DNA of 64,000 bases, from assembly GCA_011317545.1 (NCBI GenBank), contig WUJK01000007.1, forward strand, positions 1,860,001-1,924,000, written 5' to 3'. Shown piece after piece: positions 47,400 through 58,924 of the stretch (its first letter is position 1; each line of letters opens with the position of its first letter). Below the pieces are notes generated by a model. The model had not been told where the DNA came from, made no database searches, and saw only the letters and a list, made by a program, of their open reading frames with translations. A program made the position numbers and the translations under genes. The DNA comes from Coniella vitis (lineage: Eukaryota > Ascomycota > Sordariomycetes > Diaporthales > Schizoparmaceae).

Positions 47400-49162
47400 G
47401 GTTATCTTGGCACCTACTGAGTTAAGGAGGAATCGCGCTTCACTGGGAACGCATCCAACACTTGCGAGGTCGTACTACAGCTGGTGCGACTGACAGTAGG
47501 GCAGCCGGCATGTCCGGCATGAAGATGTGAATTCTCTGGGAAGCGAGGCCCACGACGAAAGTAAACAGCAGCAATGCTAAGAGCCGATGGGCCGAGAATG
47601 CGACCTTTTTGTTATTACTTGCTTCCTTGTTCTTTTATTTCCTTTCCGCTTCTTCGGCGTTGCTTGAGAGAGATGTTTTTTGGAAGTCTGTGATTGTTTT
47701 CTTTTTTCTGGTCGAGAGGGAAACTGCACAGCTCGTGTTTTCAGCTCGGAGAAAATCGATGAGCGGTTGTCAACAAGGAGACCCGGACAAACAGCGGAGA
47801 CGTTGGCAGGAGGATGCTGAACAGTCTGACGCGAAGGATGAGCATTGCTATGTATATGACCTCCCAAAACAGCAAAATAGAAACCAGGGGACCGGATCGC
47901 CCGCACATGGCCAGTCAGCCAACCCGCCCGCGCGGTCGCCCGGGGGCCTGCTATAATAGTACTAATTAGCTTTTTGCAAGAGCCCCAACACAGGACGCTT
48001 TTGGGCATGCTCACTGGTGCACAAGTGTCGAGCCCAATTCCACAGGTCTCCCGCTCGCGTCAGCCGGGCCAAAGTGGATTACTGGAGGGGTGCGAAAAAG
48101 AAGACCAGCAGGGAAGGGCTGTGTTGGCGGTGCAGGGCAGAAGCAGTAGACACGCGTTGAAAGATGAATTTCAGGCTTGAGCCCCACTGGTTCTGCCCTA
48201 TCTGCCCCAAGTAGCCAAGTAGCCAAGTATCAAAGTACCGCTCTCAGAAGCTTCGAGGTGATGACGGCAAGTGCGGACGGTAGCAACTCCTCGAACAGCA
48301 AGAGAGAGAGGAAAGAGAGCACGTGTACTATGTACATAGTACATTTTAGGGAGATGAAGCAGGCAGGCACGTCCAACACATAACACATTATGTGCTGCTC
48401 TGGATGGAAAGTACTCATGTAGAAGTGCCTTGGTACTAAATTGCCAGCATTAATCGACAAAAGGTGATGCTCACCGCAAAGTCAAACAGAGAGCCAAAAT
48501 TGCTATGTACCCATTTCGAGAGGAGAGCGCACGCGCATGCCCGAGGCAAATCGAACTGTCACCCACAATCCACTCCTCATTCACCTGATTGCTTGCAACG
48601 TACGTGGAGATAAGACTGTTGCATACTAATGTACTATGTAGTATACGCGATAGCAAGAAGCTAGCAAACTGACGTCACATAATGTTTCTCTTGTGTTTGG
48701 TTTGATGTGCCGACTAAACCGTCAAAGAGTCCCTGGGCCGTCCGGTCCGTGTCATGTCGACGGCCATGGCCTTGTTTTATCTACATAGCACAGCCAGACA
48801 GCTACACTATTCTGACTAGTTGGAGACTCAAAAGCTTGTCAGGCTTGTGTGCTAGTTCAGCCGAGCAAGGGGATCAATCAGGTCAATTTTATATCCTCAC
48901 GACGTGGCTGTGGTGCGACTTATGGGGTTTGCAATATTCTTTGCCTTTCTTCCGTAGCGTTATAACTGCCATAGGCCAATCACCTACTGGGCTGTGCCAA
49001 GCGAGATCTCGCGGTCATGCAAGGGGCGCCCAGCATACACAGTACTTATGCACGTACAAATCTGTACTATAGTAGGCTTCGTAATAATGTGACGAATGGG
49101 TTGTTTGGATATCGCGGGGTTGTACAGCCTTTAATGATCGCTGCCTGTTTACACAGCCCGCT
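47400..49162. other. Intergenic region upstream of LCAT-like gene, downstream of MIF-like gene
   Basis: About 1.8 kb with no credible gene. The part near 47640-47740 is T-rich. Three TACTATGTA/TACATAGTA copies lie at 48326, 48333 and 48632, the first two forming a perfect palindrome. Confidence 0.5.
48324..48343. promoter_or_regulatory. Perfect 20-bp palindrome made of two head-to-head motif copies
   Basis: TGTACTATGTACATAGTACA reads the same on both strands. It is formed by TACTATGTA and TACATAGTA overlapping by two bases. It lies about 0.9 kb upstream of the LCAT-like start and beyond the stop of the MIF-like gene. The palindrome is certain; a dimeric protein binding site is a hypothesis. 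Confidence 0.45.
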
Positions 49163-50182
49163 TCATGTCGTGACAGATTGCTGCTTCTCCTCCTCTTTTC
49201 TCGTGCTTCGTCCAAACAACCCTGCCACAAAGCTCTTGCGCCGCTTCGCGACTCTGACGAGCTTCTTTTCGCCAGCCGCATTCTCCTCGGGGCTTGTCGG
49301 TGGTGTCATTTCGCCCACCAGTACATCGGTGCGCCCTGGCGCCTTGATATTGCCCAGAGACTGTCATCACGTCAGTGCACTGTGCAAATTACTCTATTCA
49401 CTGACTCGTCTTCCTTGAGGCTCACCTTGACGCTCATTCTTTTCATCCTCGAGCCGTAGCTGGCCTGTCGTGGTTCTTCAATCACGCCCATGCTACCGCC
49501 TCCGCTGTCAAAGGCGTCATCCAGCACATGTGCAATCGTCTTGCCTCCACTAGCAAGATTATCCTCCGACAGCGGCTCAAAGCTGATAAGCCCTCGCGGT
49601 GGCTGAACGCCCAGCGCCTCCTCGAGGTGCTCGGCTAACACAAATGTATTGCGCCTGTTCGTGGCAGGTTGAACGAACAGTCCCAGCGCCGAAATTTTGG
49701 CAATGTACGCCGGCTCAAAAGTGCCCGCGAAAAAAATGCATTGTGAATGCTGCACATGGACGGCAATCGACGAGAGAGGTCTCTGATATCGCTCAGCGAG
49801 CTTCGCGCTCAACTCGGTAATGAAGATAAATTCGTCGCTAATCTGGGTCTATTGGTCAGTCTCTTTGTTTCAGCACTCCCAGAACAAAAGCTGTAGGCGA
49901 ACCCACAATCACGTTTGTCTTGAGCTCCACGAGTACCATCGAGTCACTCCATATTGTGGTTCGTACGGGGTTACCATCCCCGCGCACTGAGAAAGCTTCC
50001 TGATAGTACTCATTTTTGCGCCTTGCGAGCTCGCCTCGGCCCACTGTCTTGGCTGTTGTCTTGTTGAGACTTCCAGGAGGTGGATGGTGGATTGGTCGTG
50101 TGAGCTCCTCTGCCTCTGCGACTTGCGGCAAGGTCCACGGGTGTTTGTTGGTCGACACTGGCTTTCGCTCTACTGAAGCCAT
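49163..50182 (-). CDS. MIF/tautomerase-fold protein with N- and C-terminal extensions
   Basis: Three exons, 50182-49913, 49848-49402 and 49360-49163, give 304 residues in one frame; Met at 50209 would add nine residues. The middle exons resemble macrophage migration inhibitory factor: MVLVELKTNTQISDEF aligns with the first MIF strand, then ELSAKLAERYQRPLSSIAVHV, QCIFFAGTFEPAYIAKISALG and AEHLEEALGVQPPRGLISFEPL. In true MIF the catalytic Pro is the first residue after Met removal; here the strand is internal and the aligned position is Ser, so tautomerase activity is doubtful. The N-terminal 70 residues and the basic C-terminal tail (AKRRKSFVAGLFGRSTRKEEEK) look disordered. The second intron is only 41 nt. 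Function unknown. Confidence 0.82.
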
Positions 50183-52376
50183 CTTTTCGGTTCTCGATTT
50201 GGTGAGCAAGTGATAGCAATGGCTATGCTTGCCTGTTCATTCGAGCCAGATTACAAGTACCCCTGCGACTTGACCTGGTAGGTGAAATTCGCCTTTGGAA
50301 GAAAAGAAGCAACCTGCAGGTCTCGAAAGGGAGAAACCTGCAGAACTGTCAGGACGGCCCGTCCCTTGCAGTCGATGAGTAGTCCAGCAGCCTTGCGGGA
50401 GCACCTGAGGTGTGATAAGTAGAAGTGTGCGGTCGTGCTGTTCTTCCCGCTTTGTCTAAGTCTGCCTTCCTCCTTTGCAGTTGCGTTTGTGTGCTGTGCG
50501 TCCGTGTCCTGAACAGGAGGTATTCTGGCTCGCGTGTGCGGGTGTGCTTGTTCGACCGCAGGCGGCGCTGTCACCGTGACGCGTGTTTCATGGAACCGTC
50601 TCCCCGTCCCGCTTGCGTCGTCCGTGCCGGCAAACGACGAGGTCAAGAAAGTTGATCGCTTGTTCTCGTGGCGGGAAACCAATAAAAGTAAGGAAGTTGG
50701 ATCTGATCAACAAACAAGAAGGCTTAGGGCAGAAGTTGATGACCTCGAACGCTTGCCAAACTGTGCTATGGGAGGCTGGGATTTCTGTTTCCTTTTAAAT
50801 AAATGGTTCAGGGCTGGGGGGGGGGCGAACCAAAAGGGTGAGGTGGTTACCCGGCATACTTAAGGGAGCCAAAGGAAAAGGCCGTTTGACAACCCTTTGG
50901 GGTTCGAAACGTCTAGGAACTTGCACAAGAACGAAAGAAGGGAAGCGAGACGAGCAAGAAGAAGAAAGAGTCAGCCTAATGACGCGAAATGGTGTCACTT
51001 AATTTCTCTGTCATATCGCAGCATGAATGCCTTAAAAAAGAAACTTGCTGCTGTTTTTTCTCTTCGAACAGAAGGGAGCACTCTAGTAGTCTTCCAAGGT
51101 TGTTTGTAACAAGTACCTGGGTACCACTTGCTTCTGTTCCCTCGGTCCGATGACAACCACGCCTCCCGTTTGAATTCCGTCTAGTTCTCTCTGACTACAT
51201 ACTATGTAGTTTAGGGCAACTCAGCGACAACAACGCACAGCCAACCAGGAATGCACATCAGTTGCGGCACGCCACCGGAAAGCGTCTTTACTCACAGGTG
51301 TGGGTAGTATTTTCGATTCGAGTGATTCCGCGTGCAAAGTAACGGTAACAATAACAAGCACATTGCAAAAGAAACAGCAGCAGCAGCAGCAGCAGGAGAA
51401 GGAGAACAGAAGCAGACGAGCAGGAAAAACAAATATCACTGCAAACCCGCGTTTTCCATCTTGCTGCTGTTTTCTACGAAGTTGGAGCTTGGCTTTTCAC
51501 TGCTTGCCGCATGCTGTAGCTTACCATGGACCAACAATTTAAGAAAAAGGATCCAAAAGGGCGGCTGACTTGACTTGGAGGATCTTTCGTAGCCATACAC
51601 ACGTCTTCCACATACATATTGAAGCAAGGAAAGTTGTGCAAGTACAGTAGTACATGTTGCACTGCATGCACTTTTGGATTCTGTTGGAGAGCTGCCACTT
51701 CAACTAGTTGGATCCTAATAGGTCTGCATCCTGGCTGGGGTTCGGCGCCATCAGAGGTGAAAGGAAGGGCAATTAATCTACTCAGATGCCACTCTATCCT
51801 TCTTCGTTGCGCATTCATGTTACACGCAGTACTCACGTACAGTCCTGCACGACTGCCTTCTCTTTCTTCCGGTTTGAAGCTGACAGCATCCCCAGAATCC
51901 ACGTGACACTTCCAAAAGCGACTTTTGTTTCTCGCGTTTTGTTCCAGCGGCTTGACGTTGCATTGCACTCCTTGAAGCTTCATGGGGCCTCTTCGACGTG
52001 GCCGACTGTAAATTATCTAGCTGTATGCACGGAATAGAGCATACTTTGACAGGGTGCCCTAGCCTTTGAGCAGTAAAGGAAGCAGCACTTTATTGAGCAT
52101 CAAGTTGCAATGCATTTTTAGCTATCTCTCTAGCCTTGACTCCTCGTTGTATGCATTGCTCCCCCGAAACATGGAATAGCAATGACCTGACCAAAGAGCC
52201 CCAGCTTGACTGTGCCATCAATAAAACGTAAGACAAGATACCATACTGAACTCCAAATAAGGGTGCAAAAGCCAAAGCCACATCTCCAGTCTCCATTATA
52301 TACCAGATATCAACAAAACCGCCAAGACCAATACAGCCGCTGATCAAGCCTACCAATGATGAAAAAGCAACGTTCT
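50183..52376. other. Intergenic region upstream of MIF-like gene
   Basis: About 2.2 kb without a recognisable gene. A CAG triplet run lies at about 51375-51395, a run of ten G residues near 50815-50825, and one TACTATGTA copy at 51200-51208. A 169-codon minus ORF at 51474-51983 shows no protein-like features and is not called. Confidence 0.5.
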
Positions 52377-53152
52377 TCAAGCACTGGGGCTTCGGGTGCC
52401 CTTCCTTGCTGCCGCATAGCTTGCATAGTGCTTCTCCGTCTTGAGTTGCCATCCTGCCACACAGAGGGCAATTGCCTCGAGTGGCACGAGGATGACAGCC
52501 AGGACAACCGAGGCCCAGCTGGCATGGCACAGTGTGCCAAAGTATGGGGCCGAGGTCATTGTGACCGACGACCAGCGGCAGGTCCAGCTGAGGAGCGAGT
52601 CGACGGTCGTGGAGGCGTTGATGCTGTAGAAGAAAATCATGGCAATCAGGGCAGCCGCAAAGCCGACAAAGGGCGCGGCAAACATGACGGGCGTGTGGAA
52701 GGGCGTGTTGTTGCGAATCTGTAATTGGCAGGATAACAGGGTCAGTGATCGATCCAAGAGACGCAAATAACAGCATACTCCTAAATGAGAGATGAGACAC
52801 ATACGTGTGGCACCTTGCTGCATAGCAGGCCTGCGATATTGGCAATGGTCACAAGAGTGCTGCCAATGACAAGAGCAACCGTGGGACGCAAGTCAAACTT
52901 TGCGGGCCACAACGACAGCCAGCCGGCATCTGCCAGGTGTGTCGAGTTGTAGACAGACAGCGCATTGCCAGCGAGGCCGAGTATGGAGATGCCGCAGAGC
53001 AACGCGAGGGTAGTGATGGCGATGCGGACCGTGTCGATCATGGCGACAGTCCGGGCTTGCTTGCGGAAGTAGGCGTCATTGGCGTCGATTTCATAATGGG
53101 ATGAGGCAGCCTCGTGCTTGAGCGAGGGGTTGGTGAAAGAACTGGCCGCCAT
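52377..53152 (-). CDS. Four-transmembrane MARVEL-like membrane protein
   Basis: Two exons, 53152-52805 and 52718-52377, give 229 residues. After a polar N-terminus (KHEAASSHYEIDANDAYFRK) come four hydrophobic segments: IAITTLALLCGISILGLAG, VALVIGSTLVTIANIAGLLC, VMFAAPFVGFAAALIAMIFF and WASVVLAVILVPLEAIALCV. The loop between the third and fourth holds two Cys residues (SWTCRW, GTLCHAS) that may be extracytoplasmic. The spacing is like fungal MARVEL-type proteins of the plasma membrane, but no diagnostic motif fixes the family. The short basic C-terminus follows the last helix. Function unknown. Confidence 0.85.
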
Positions 53153-56100
53153 GATGGAGCACAAAAAAGGACGGTACTGATTGTTCGGAGGGAAAGAGAG
53201 AAGGGGTGAAGGAGAGTAGATGCTAAACCAGAGCAGGGCCAAGGGAACAATGAGGGAATGCCAACAGCAGAAAATGAATACACACACACAAATACGCACA
53301 GCACGCACACACGCAGTCCAAATGGCAAGAAGAACAATCTAATAAGAAAAAAGATGGAGGGCAGTCGTGGGAAGATAAACAACCAGCGTTAGGTGGAAGC
53401 AGACCTATCACTGCAGATTTGACAAATCCGAGTGCCTTCGAAGCAGGTGCTCTAAGCGCTCACGGCCTTGCACTTGAAGGCATACGCGCTTGGTCTAATG
53501 CTGTGCCAATACCAGCATTTCTGTGGTCGCTTCCATGCTCTTGTTGTCCCAGCAAACGCTTGATGAGCAGCCAAGGGTGGCGAGCGTGGCTCGCTATTGG
53601 ATTTGTCTGGCAAGTGCGGCAGAGGTGAGCGCGTATGATCACTACATAGTACTGCACATGCATGCACGTATCGGTTGGAGGGGCTATTCATAGCAATTGC
53701 AGATCCAGGCCCAGATCACCCACTGGCAAGAGCATGTCAGTGCATGCCCGCGAGTTTCAAGGACAGGAAACGCTGTCGCGGATTGGTCAAGGAGTGTGGT
53801 GTGGTGAGGTCGGCGCTTAGCAGCTACCGCTACATAGTGCTACAATAGCATGTAAACACTGCTGGCAGCTAGCCAATCACAAGGGCACGCCAGGCCTGGC
53901 CAGCGGCTGCTACTTGACACAGAAGAGGCAGGGCGAGAACCTCCACAGAGACCGTGCACTTGAGACACACAACCTTGCAACCCACATGTCAAGCGCATTA
54001 CCACGATCACGACCAAACAAGAAGAATGGCTGGCTTGCTCTTCCTTTATTTTCTTGGCCAGCGTTCATGGCCCACCTCTCTTCGCCGTCGTCAACCTTCT
54101 GCCCAGATCATCAGCGTGATGATCTCGCATTCTGGATTGCCCGCCATTTGCAGGCTAGCTTGAGACAGGCAGGCCCTGTCGCCTTGCCGGCCTGCAGAGT
54201 CCCAGAATCGACTTGAGGTGCATGTCCCCGAGACACGGCCACCACCCTACAACATGCTGTTCCTCAGCCCATCTTTGCACGCACATATCACCAGCAGCCT
54301 CGATTTGCCTTGCTGGTCTGTCCGATGCCACTGCCACGGCTCCGGGTCCGTGGCACAATAACTGCGTCTCTCACTCCATCTCTCGACATCAAAAGCGACG
54401 CTTCGATTCAGAGGCGGCCAGCTTGCCCGGCCCCTCTCTGCCAGTCTCGGTCTTCCTGGCTCTCTGCCTGTATGTCTCGAGCCTCACCGGCTTGCGCGCA
54501 GGAACCGGTGTTCTACTGTGCAGGGCGCCCGCCATATCACTGCAGACGCCTCTGTCTGCTCTTGCGACAAAGCTGGCACCTCGCTCTGTTGTCTATTGAC
54601 GCCAGGGCTCTCTCCACGTTTTGCGCGCAACGTGTCGCTGCTTGCTGGTCAACAGGCTCAGCGAAGGCCTAAATGTGGCTGCAGGTCCGCGCATGTGGTC
54701 CTGGCACCTCTGGCCACTGGGATACTTTGTCACACTCAGATCGCGTTTATCCATGCCAACCTGCGACTATGTGGTCGACACACACCAGCTCTTCGCGAAC
54801 TGCCTACACTGGAAGACCGCTTACTGATATTTGCCGCACATCCTGACTGATGTGGCGCTGACCGCGTTGGCTGCACATGTCCGGCATCTCTGGCCTGTTG
54901 TGATGCCATACAAGTGACATGAAGCTTCGCAACACCTGTCTGGGAATCCACTCATTCTAGATGATGCACTGTCTTTGACATGATGTGTCGCAAAAATACT
55001 TGCAGATATTACACACGGGCTGCTAAAAGGATAACTGAAGCTTCTTTTTACTCATGGTCTGCTGCCGCTCCGCTAAAGGTGATTCTCGTTGCTGAGGCAG
55101 CCCTGGCAGCTTGCGGGCAGCGGCTTGAAACCAAATGATGTATCGGATGCTGGCTGCCAACTCGGGTCGGCCACATGGACCCTCGTCGGTTGGCGAGCTG
55201 TGGTGTTCAATATCTGTACGCCCCAACGCATAGAGTTAACTCTGACGGCTTGCTGCAGAAGCGACCCCAGCAGTGAGGGAAATACAGAACAGATCCCAGA
55301 GCTCCTTTTCTTTTCCTTCCTTTTTCTTTTCTTTTTAGAGACACCATCGACTGGAGCCGCTCAACTGGAGGTCCTCCTGCAAGACCTCATTACACTGGCT
55401 CCCCACCATCCAAAACATCTAGAACATCCAAACCAATCATTATCTCTGCAGATCATGCCCGCCTGGGCCATCTTACATGAAAGGACGAGATTAGCGAAAC
55501 TGCTGTGTAATGTTGACCATCTGGCGTATCCGCACCCCTCAAGGAATCTTATCCCCTTGCTCTTGCGACCCCCGGGCTGTGAAGTGAAGCAGATTGAGAC
55601 AGTTGCACCGGTGTCTAGTTCCGCCAGACTGGAAATAGGAACCAGTACAATGGTGGTCCCAGCCCAAGCAGCATGACAGTTGGGCAAGTGTTGCTGTATC
55701 TTGTGCTGCTTCCCCCCTCCCCAAAGGTTACACGAAAAGAGGGGATGTGGACATGGAATATTCCGTCCAAAAGCGTAGGACACCTCCTCTTGCTTAATGT
55801 GCTGTCTCTGAATACGTGCTGTGTAAGACCCTAGTCCTTGTCGCCGCCTCAATGTTTACTCCTCACCAAACGGCAGCAGGAGCGACTTTGACGTGTTGCA
55901 TTTGGCCTCGAGAAGCGCAATCCCAAGCCGTCAAGACAACCCTTCCAACTTGGGCGTGATGTATCGAGAGCCGTGTCACGACTTCTCGGACATAAATGTT
56001 GTGTCGCGAGCCTAGAGTCATTATCTCTTGCCATGTATGTCCGTGCAGGCCTGCTGAGCTGTTACCAGAGAGTCGGGTCAGCGAGTGGCACCAGCAACTG

Positions 56101-56995
56101 AGGCTTGAATCATCCAGCCCACCGCTGGGCTGTTTGGGTGTCAACGGCGATCCTACCAAGATGGCGGTCACTTACTTCGCAGGGTCGTACAGACATGATT
56201 CTGTCTTCAGAATTTTACATAGTTCTCTCGTTACACAGAGCAAGGGAACAGGGGGGGTGTCCCAATAGCCCGGATACGAAGACGTCTTCACAGTGGTAAA
56301 AGTAACAGAGAGCGAAGGAGAACAGTCAGCCATAGCCAGGTCATTGAAGACCTTTTCGTCAATGGTTGCCAAGGGCACCGGGCCAGCCACAGCGATCACG
56401 CTTCTTGAGAAGATCTATCGTCCACTAAACGTTGGTGTACATGCGGGATAACTCCCATACTATCTACCTTGGTTGTTTACCTACTGTTCGCCCCTAGATT
56501 GTGATGTGAGAGATCCATATACATGCCTCTGTTTGTGTGTTTGATCTCGTTCTTTGTTTACCCCAGATTAAAGACATTGATTTAAAGCATGGCTAGACTG
56601 CCTCCACAATAACCGTCTCCATCGTTTGTTATTTCTAACTATCTTGCCTTAGACCTTTCTGTCTGATGGTCGGCTTGATAGACACAAGCGCTGGTCTACA
56701 CATCAACTCTCCATTTTTCAACTCCGAAAGGGCCTCAGCAATTTCCTGCTGCTCTTGAGGTCAAGGCAGATCGAATAAATCACAGCAAATTCGCCTGCCA
56801 GCTGCTTGTGGGCAAGAGTAGGCTGGTGTTTGTCGACAGCAGCGCTCACAGCAACAGTCAACGGACAGAAATTAAACATGCCTTTGGTGAATCATTCTGA
56901 TGGACCTGACAAAGAGACGACGTTTGTGAGTCTACCAACTTTGCCAGGACAATTTGAGATTGCTTGCTTAGACCACCCTGTCCCTTTCCGCGATA
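53153..56995. other. Gene-free 3.8-kb region between MARVEL-like and 2EXR genes
   Basis: Only chance-like ORFs (longest 195 codons at 55089-55676, with a low-complexity Phe/Leu stretch and no domain). One TACATAGTA copy lies at 53643-53651. The region holds the promoters of both flanking, divergently oriented genes. No tRNA or other RNA gene was recognised. Confidence 0.5.
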
Positions 56996-57986
56996 ATGCG
57001 GAGCTCCACTCTCTTCACTAACATAAACAAAAAGCATCCTTTCCCTCGACTTCCGGCCGAGCTTCGATGGAAAATATGGTCCTACAATCTCCCAGGTCCT
57101 CGTATAGTATCGATTCGGTGCGGCTCTGATACGGCAGCGCTGTCGCCCCTGCCAGATAGCGGGCCTGGGCCTCTCCGCTCCGCCTCTCCTCCAGATTCTC
57201 CATCGCCAAGTTGCACCTCGCCAGCACCCATCCCAACTAATCTCCACGTCTGTCACGAGGCACGACGCGAGGCTCTTCGAAATTACCGTCCTTGCTTTGG
57301 CATTGCTCGCGGCGACGGTCGCATATACTTTGACGCAGACGAGGATATTCTTTACTTTGGACCTCGTGATGGCTTCATGGCGTCTGAAGCCCAGCTACGC
57401 ACCGTCTTGAGCCTCTGTGACCCGGCCGAGCTGGCGCGTGTGAAACGCATTGCCATCAACGACGCCCTATTCTGGGTTTACGACACCCCTGTGACAGGCC
57501 GCAGCCGCGGCACCGCGCAGTCTGCTCTTGCAAGTTCGCTCCTCGTCGATGTGCTATACTTGATTCGAGCCCGGCTGCCAGGACTCAAGGAGCTCGTGTT
57601 TGTTCCGCGCGATGAAAACCCACTCTACAGTGGTGACTGCTGCCTTGTAGAGCCAGCCATCATTCAGAGCTTGCTAGCAAGGCAAGTAAGAGAAGCCATG
57701 CGTGTCGTTTTCGGATCGACCTCGGCCCCACCTCCAATACTCTCAACAACTACAACCTCATTCTCTACGCCATCCTCTGCGGCTGACGGTACCCAGGGTA
57801 GCAGCTGTCCCTGGTACTGGAGAGTCATGACACTCTCAGCCAACCCACACCCTGCAGCTTCTCCCAAACATGGTCAGAAGAGTCCGGCGCGGCGCTCCTC
57901 ACATTTGGGCTTCCATGACCGGTCCGCTGGTGGTGGAGGCGGCGGCTGTGGCCACAGCATTATAAACAATGGCAACAGGGGCAGTA

Positions 57987-58017
<31 letters not shown>

Positions 58018-58231
58018 CAACGCCTTCAACCACAACAACAACAACAACAACAATAGCAACGGTGCATTGAACGGGCACCTGAACTGGCGAGGAAGTGGGA
58101 TCAGAAGAAGTCGTTTTGACGACGAGAATACTCATACAAGAGGCTGGGTTGCTCGAGGCTCATGGAGGCTGAGCATACTGGAAGAGAGTGCTCGAAGTCA
58201 GTTCTTGTCTGTGGAAATGGACGTATGTTGA
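56996..58231 (+). CDS. 2EXR domain protein of unknown function
   Basis: Fungal 2EXR proteins are a large, poorly understood family. This ORF encodes 411 residues in one exon, with HPFPRLPAELRWKIWSYNLPGPRIVSI at residues about 14-40, the family's defining region. It continues with the usual second element, LHVCHEARREALRNY, and IYFDADEDILYF. The rest of the N-terminal half (SLCDPAELARVKRIAINDALFW, LPGLKELVFVPRD) fits the family's repeat-like region. The C-terminal third is low complexity, with a Gly run, a nine-Ser run and Asn-rich runs (about 57930-58070), then a short ordered end. The start may be preceded by an extra exon, since family members usually open a few residues before the motif, as here. 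No targeting signal is seen. Confidence 0.85.
57984..58066 (+). repeat. AGC/AAC triplet runs encoding Ser and Asn tracts
   Basis: Adjacent runs of AGC and AAC triplets near the 3' end of the 2EXR gene. They give polyserine followed by polyasparagine in the protein. Confidence 0.85.
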
Positions 58232-58924
58232 TGACCGACTTTTGGTATGTTGGACTTTGTTGCCTGTTTCGCTTCTGCTCTGGTTGATTTTCGTTTTCTG
58301 GCTCTCCCGGGAAAAGTGGGGGTAGGGAATGGCATCTTGGCCTTCACTTTTCTCTCTGCTTTTCCATGACTTCGATTCTGGTCTCTGCGGTCAGCCCAGG
58401 TGAACAGAACTGGGGCATTGTTACGTGTTATGACTTTATCCTTCCTCTACTCCTTGTTTGCTAGGGAGCCTGGGTTGGAAATGGTGTAATTAGACGTTTC
58501 TTCCACCTGTCATTTTTTTTGCTTCTCTGTTTGGTTTTTCTTGTCGTCACCGCGAGATTGTTTGTGGGTCACCCCCGAAAAGGAAAAAAAACGGATGAAG
58601 ACATCGCGCTTTGGAATCTCTTGCTTTTGAATAACAAACAGATACGATGCTGTATGTGACTAATTCTCATTATGGATTCATTACAAAGCTCGACTGTGTT
58701 CGGTGCTTAGTAGGTTTCTGGGGGGCTGCTTGGAGTGAGTATCAAGTAAGATCTGGCGGTGCGATCTGGGATAGGATTATCACGACCTAAGCAGTGAAGG
58801 ATAATTGTAAAGTCGATACAATTACCATTGGTGTCCTCTTCAGGGCGGTTTGAATCTAGACTCCCATGGTACTGCCACCCAATTTTGCCTTTCGCGAGAT
58901 ACACAGGCCTTGATCCCTTCTACA
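58232..58924. other. Convergent spacer between 2EXR gene and APC4
   Basis: About 690 bp between facing stop codons; T-rich on the plus strand, consistent with a 3' UTR. No gene or repeat of note. Confidence 0.55.

Noticed and set aside
51474..51983. 169-codon minus-strand ORF
   Set aside because: No domain, erratic composition, no intron signals of use; treated as chance.
55089..55676. 195-codon plus-strand ORF in the gap before the 2EXR gene
   Set aside because: Contains a low-complexity Phe/Leu tract from a T-rich string and no homologous-looking block.
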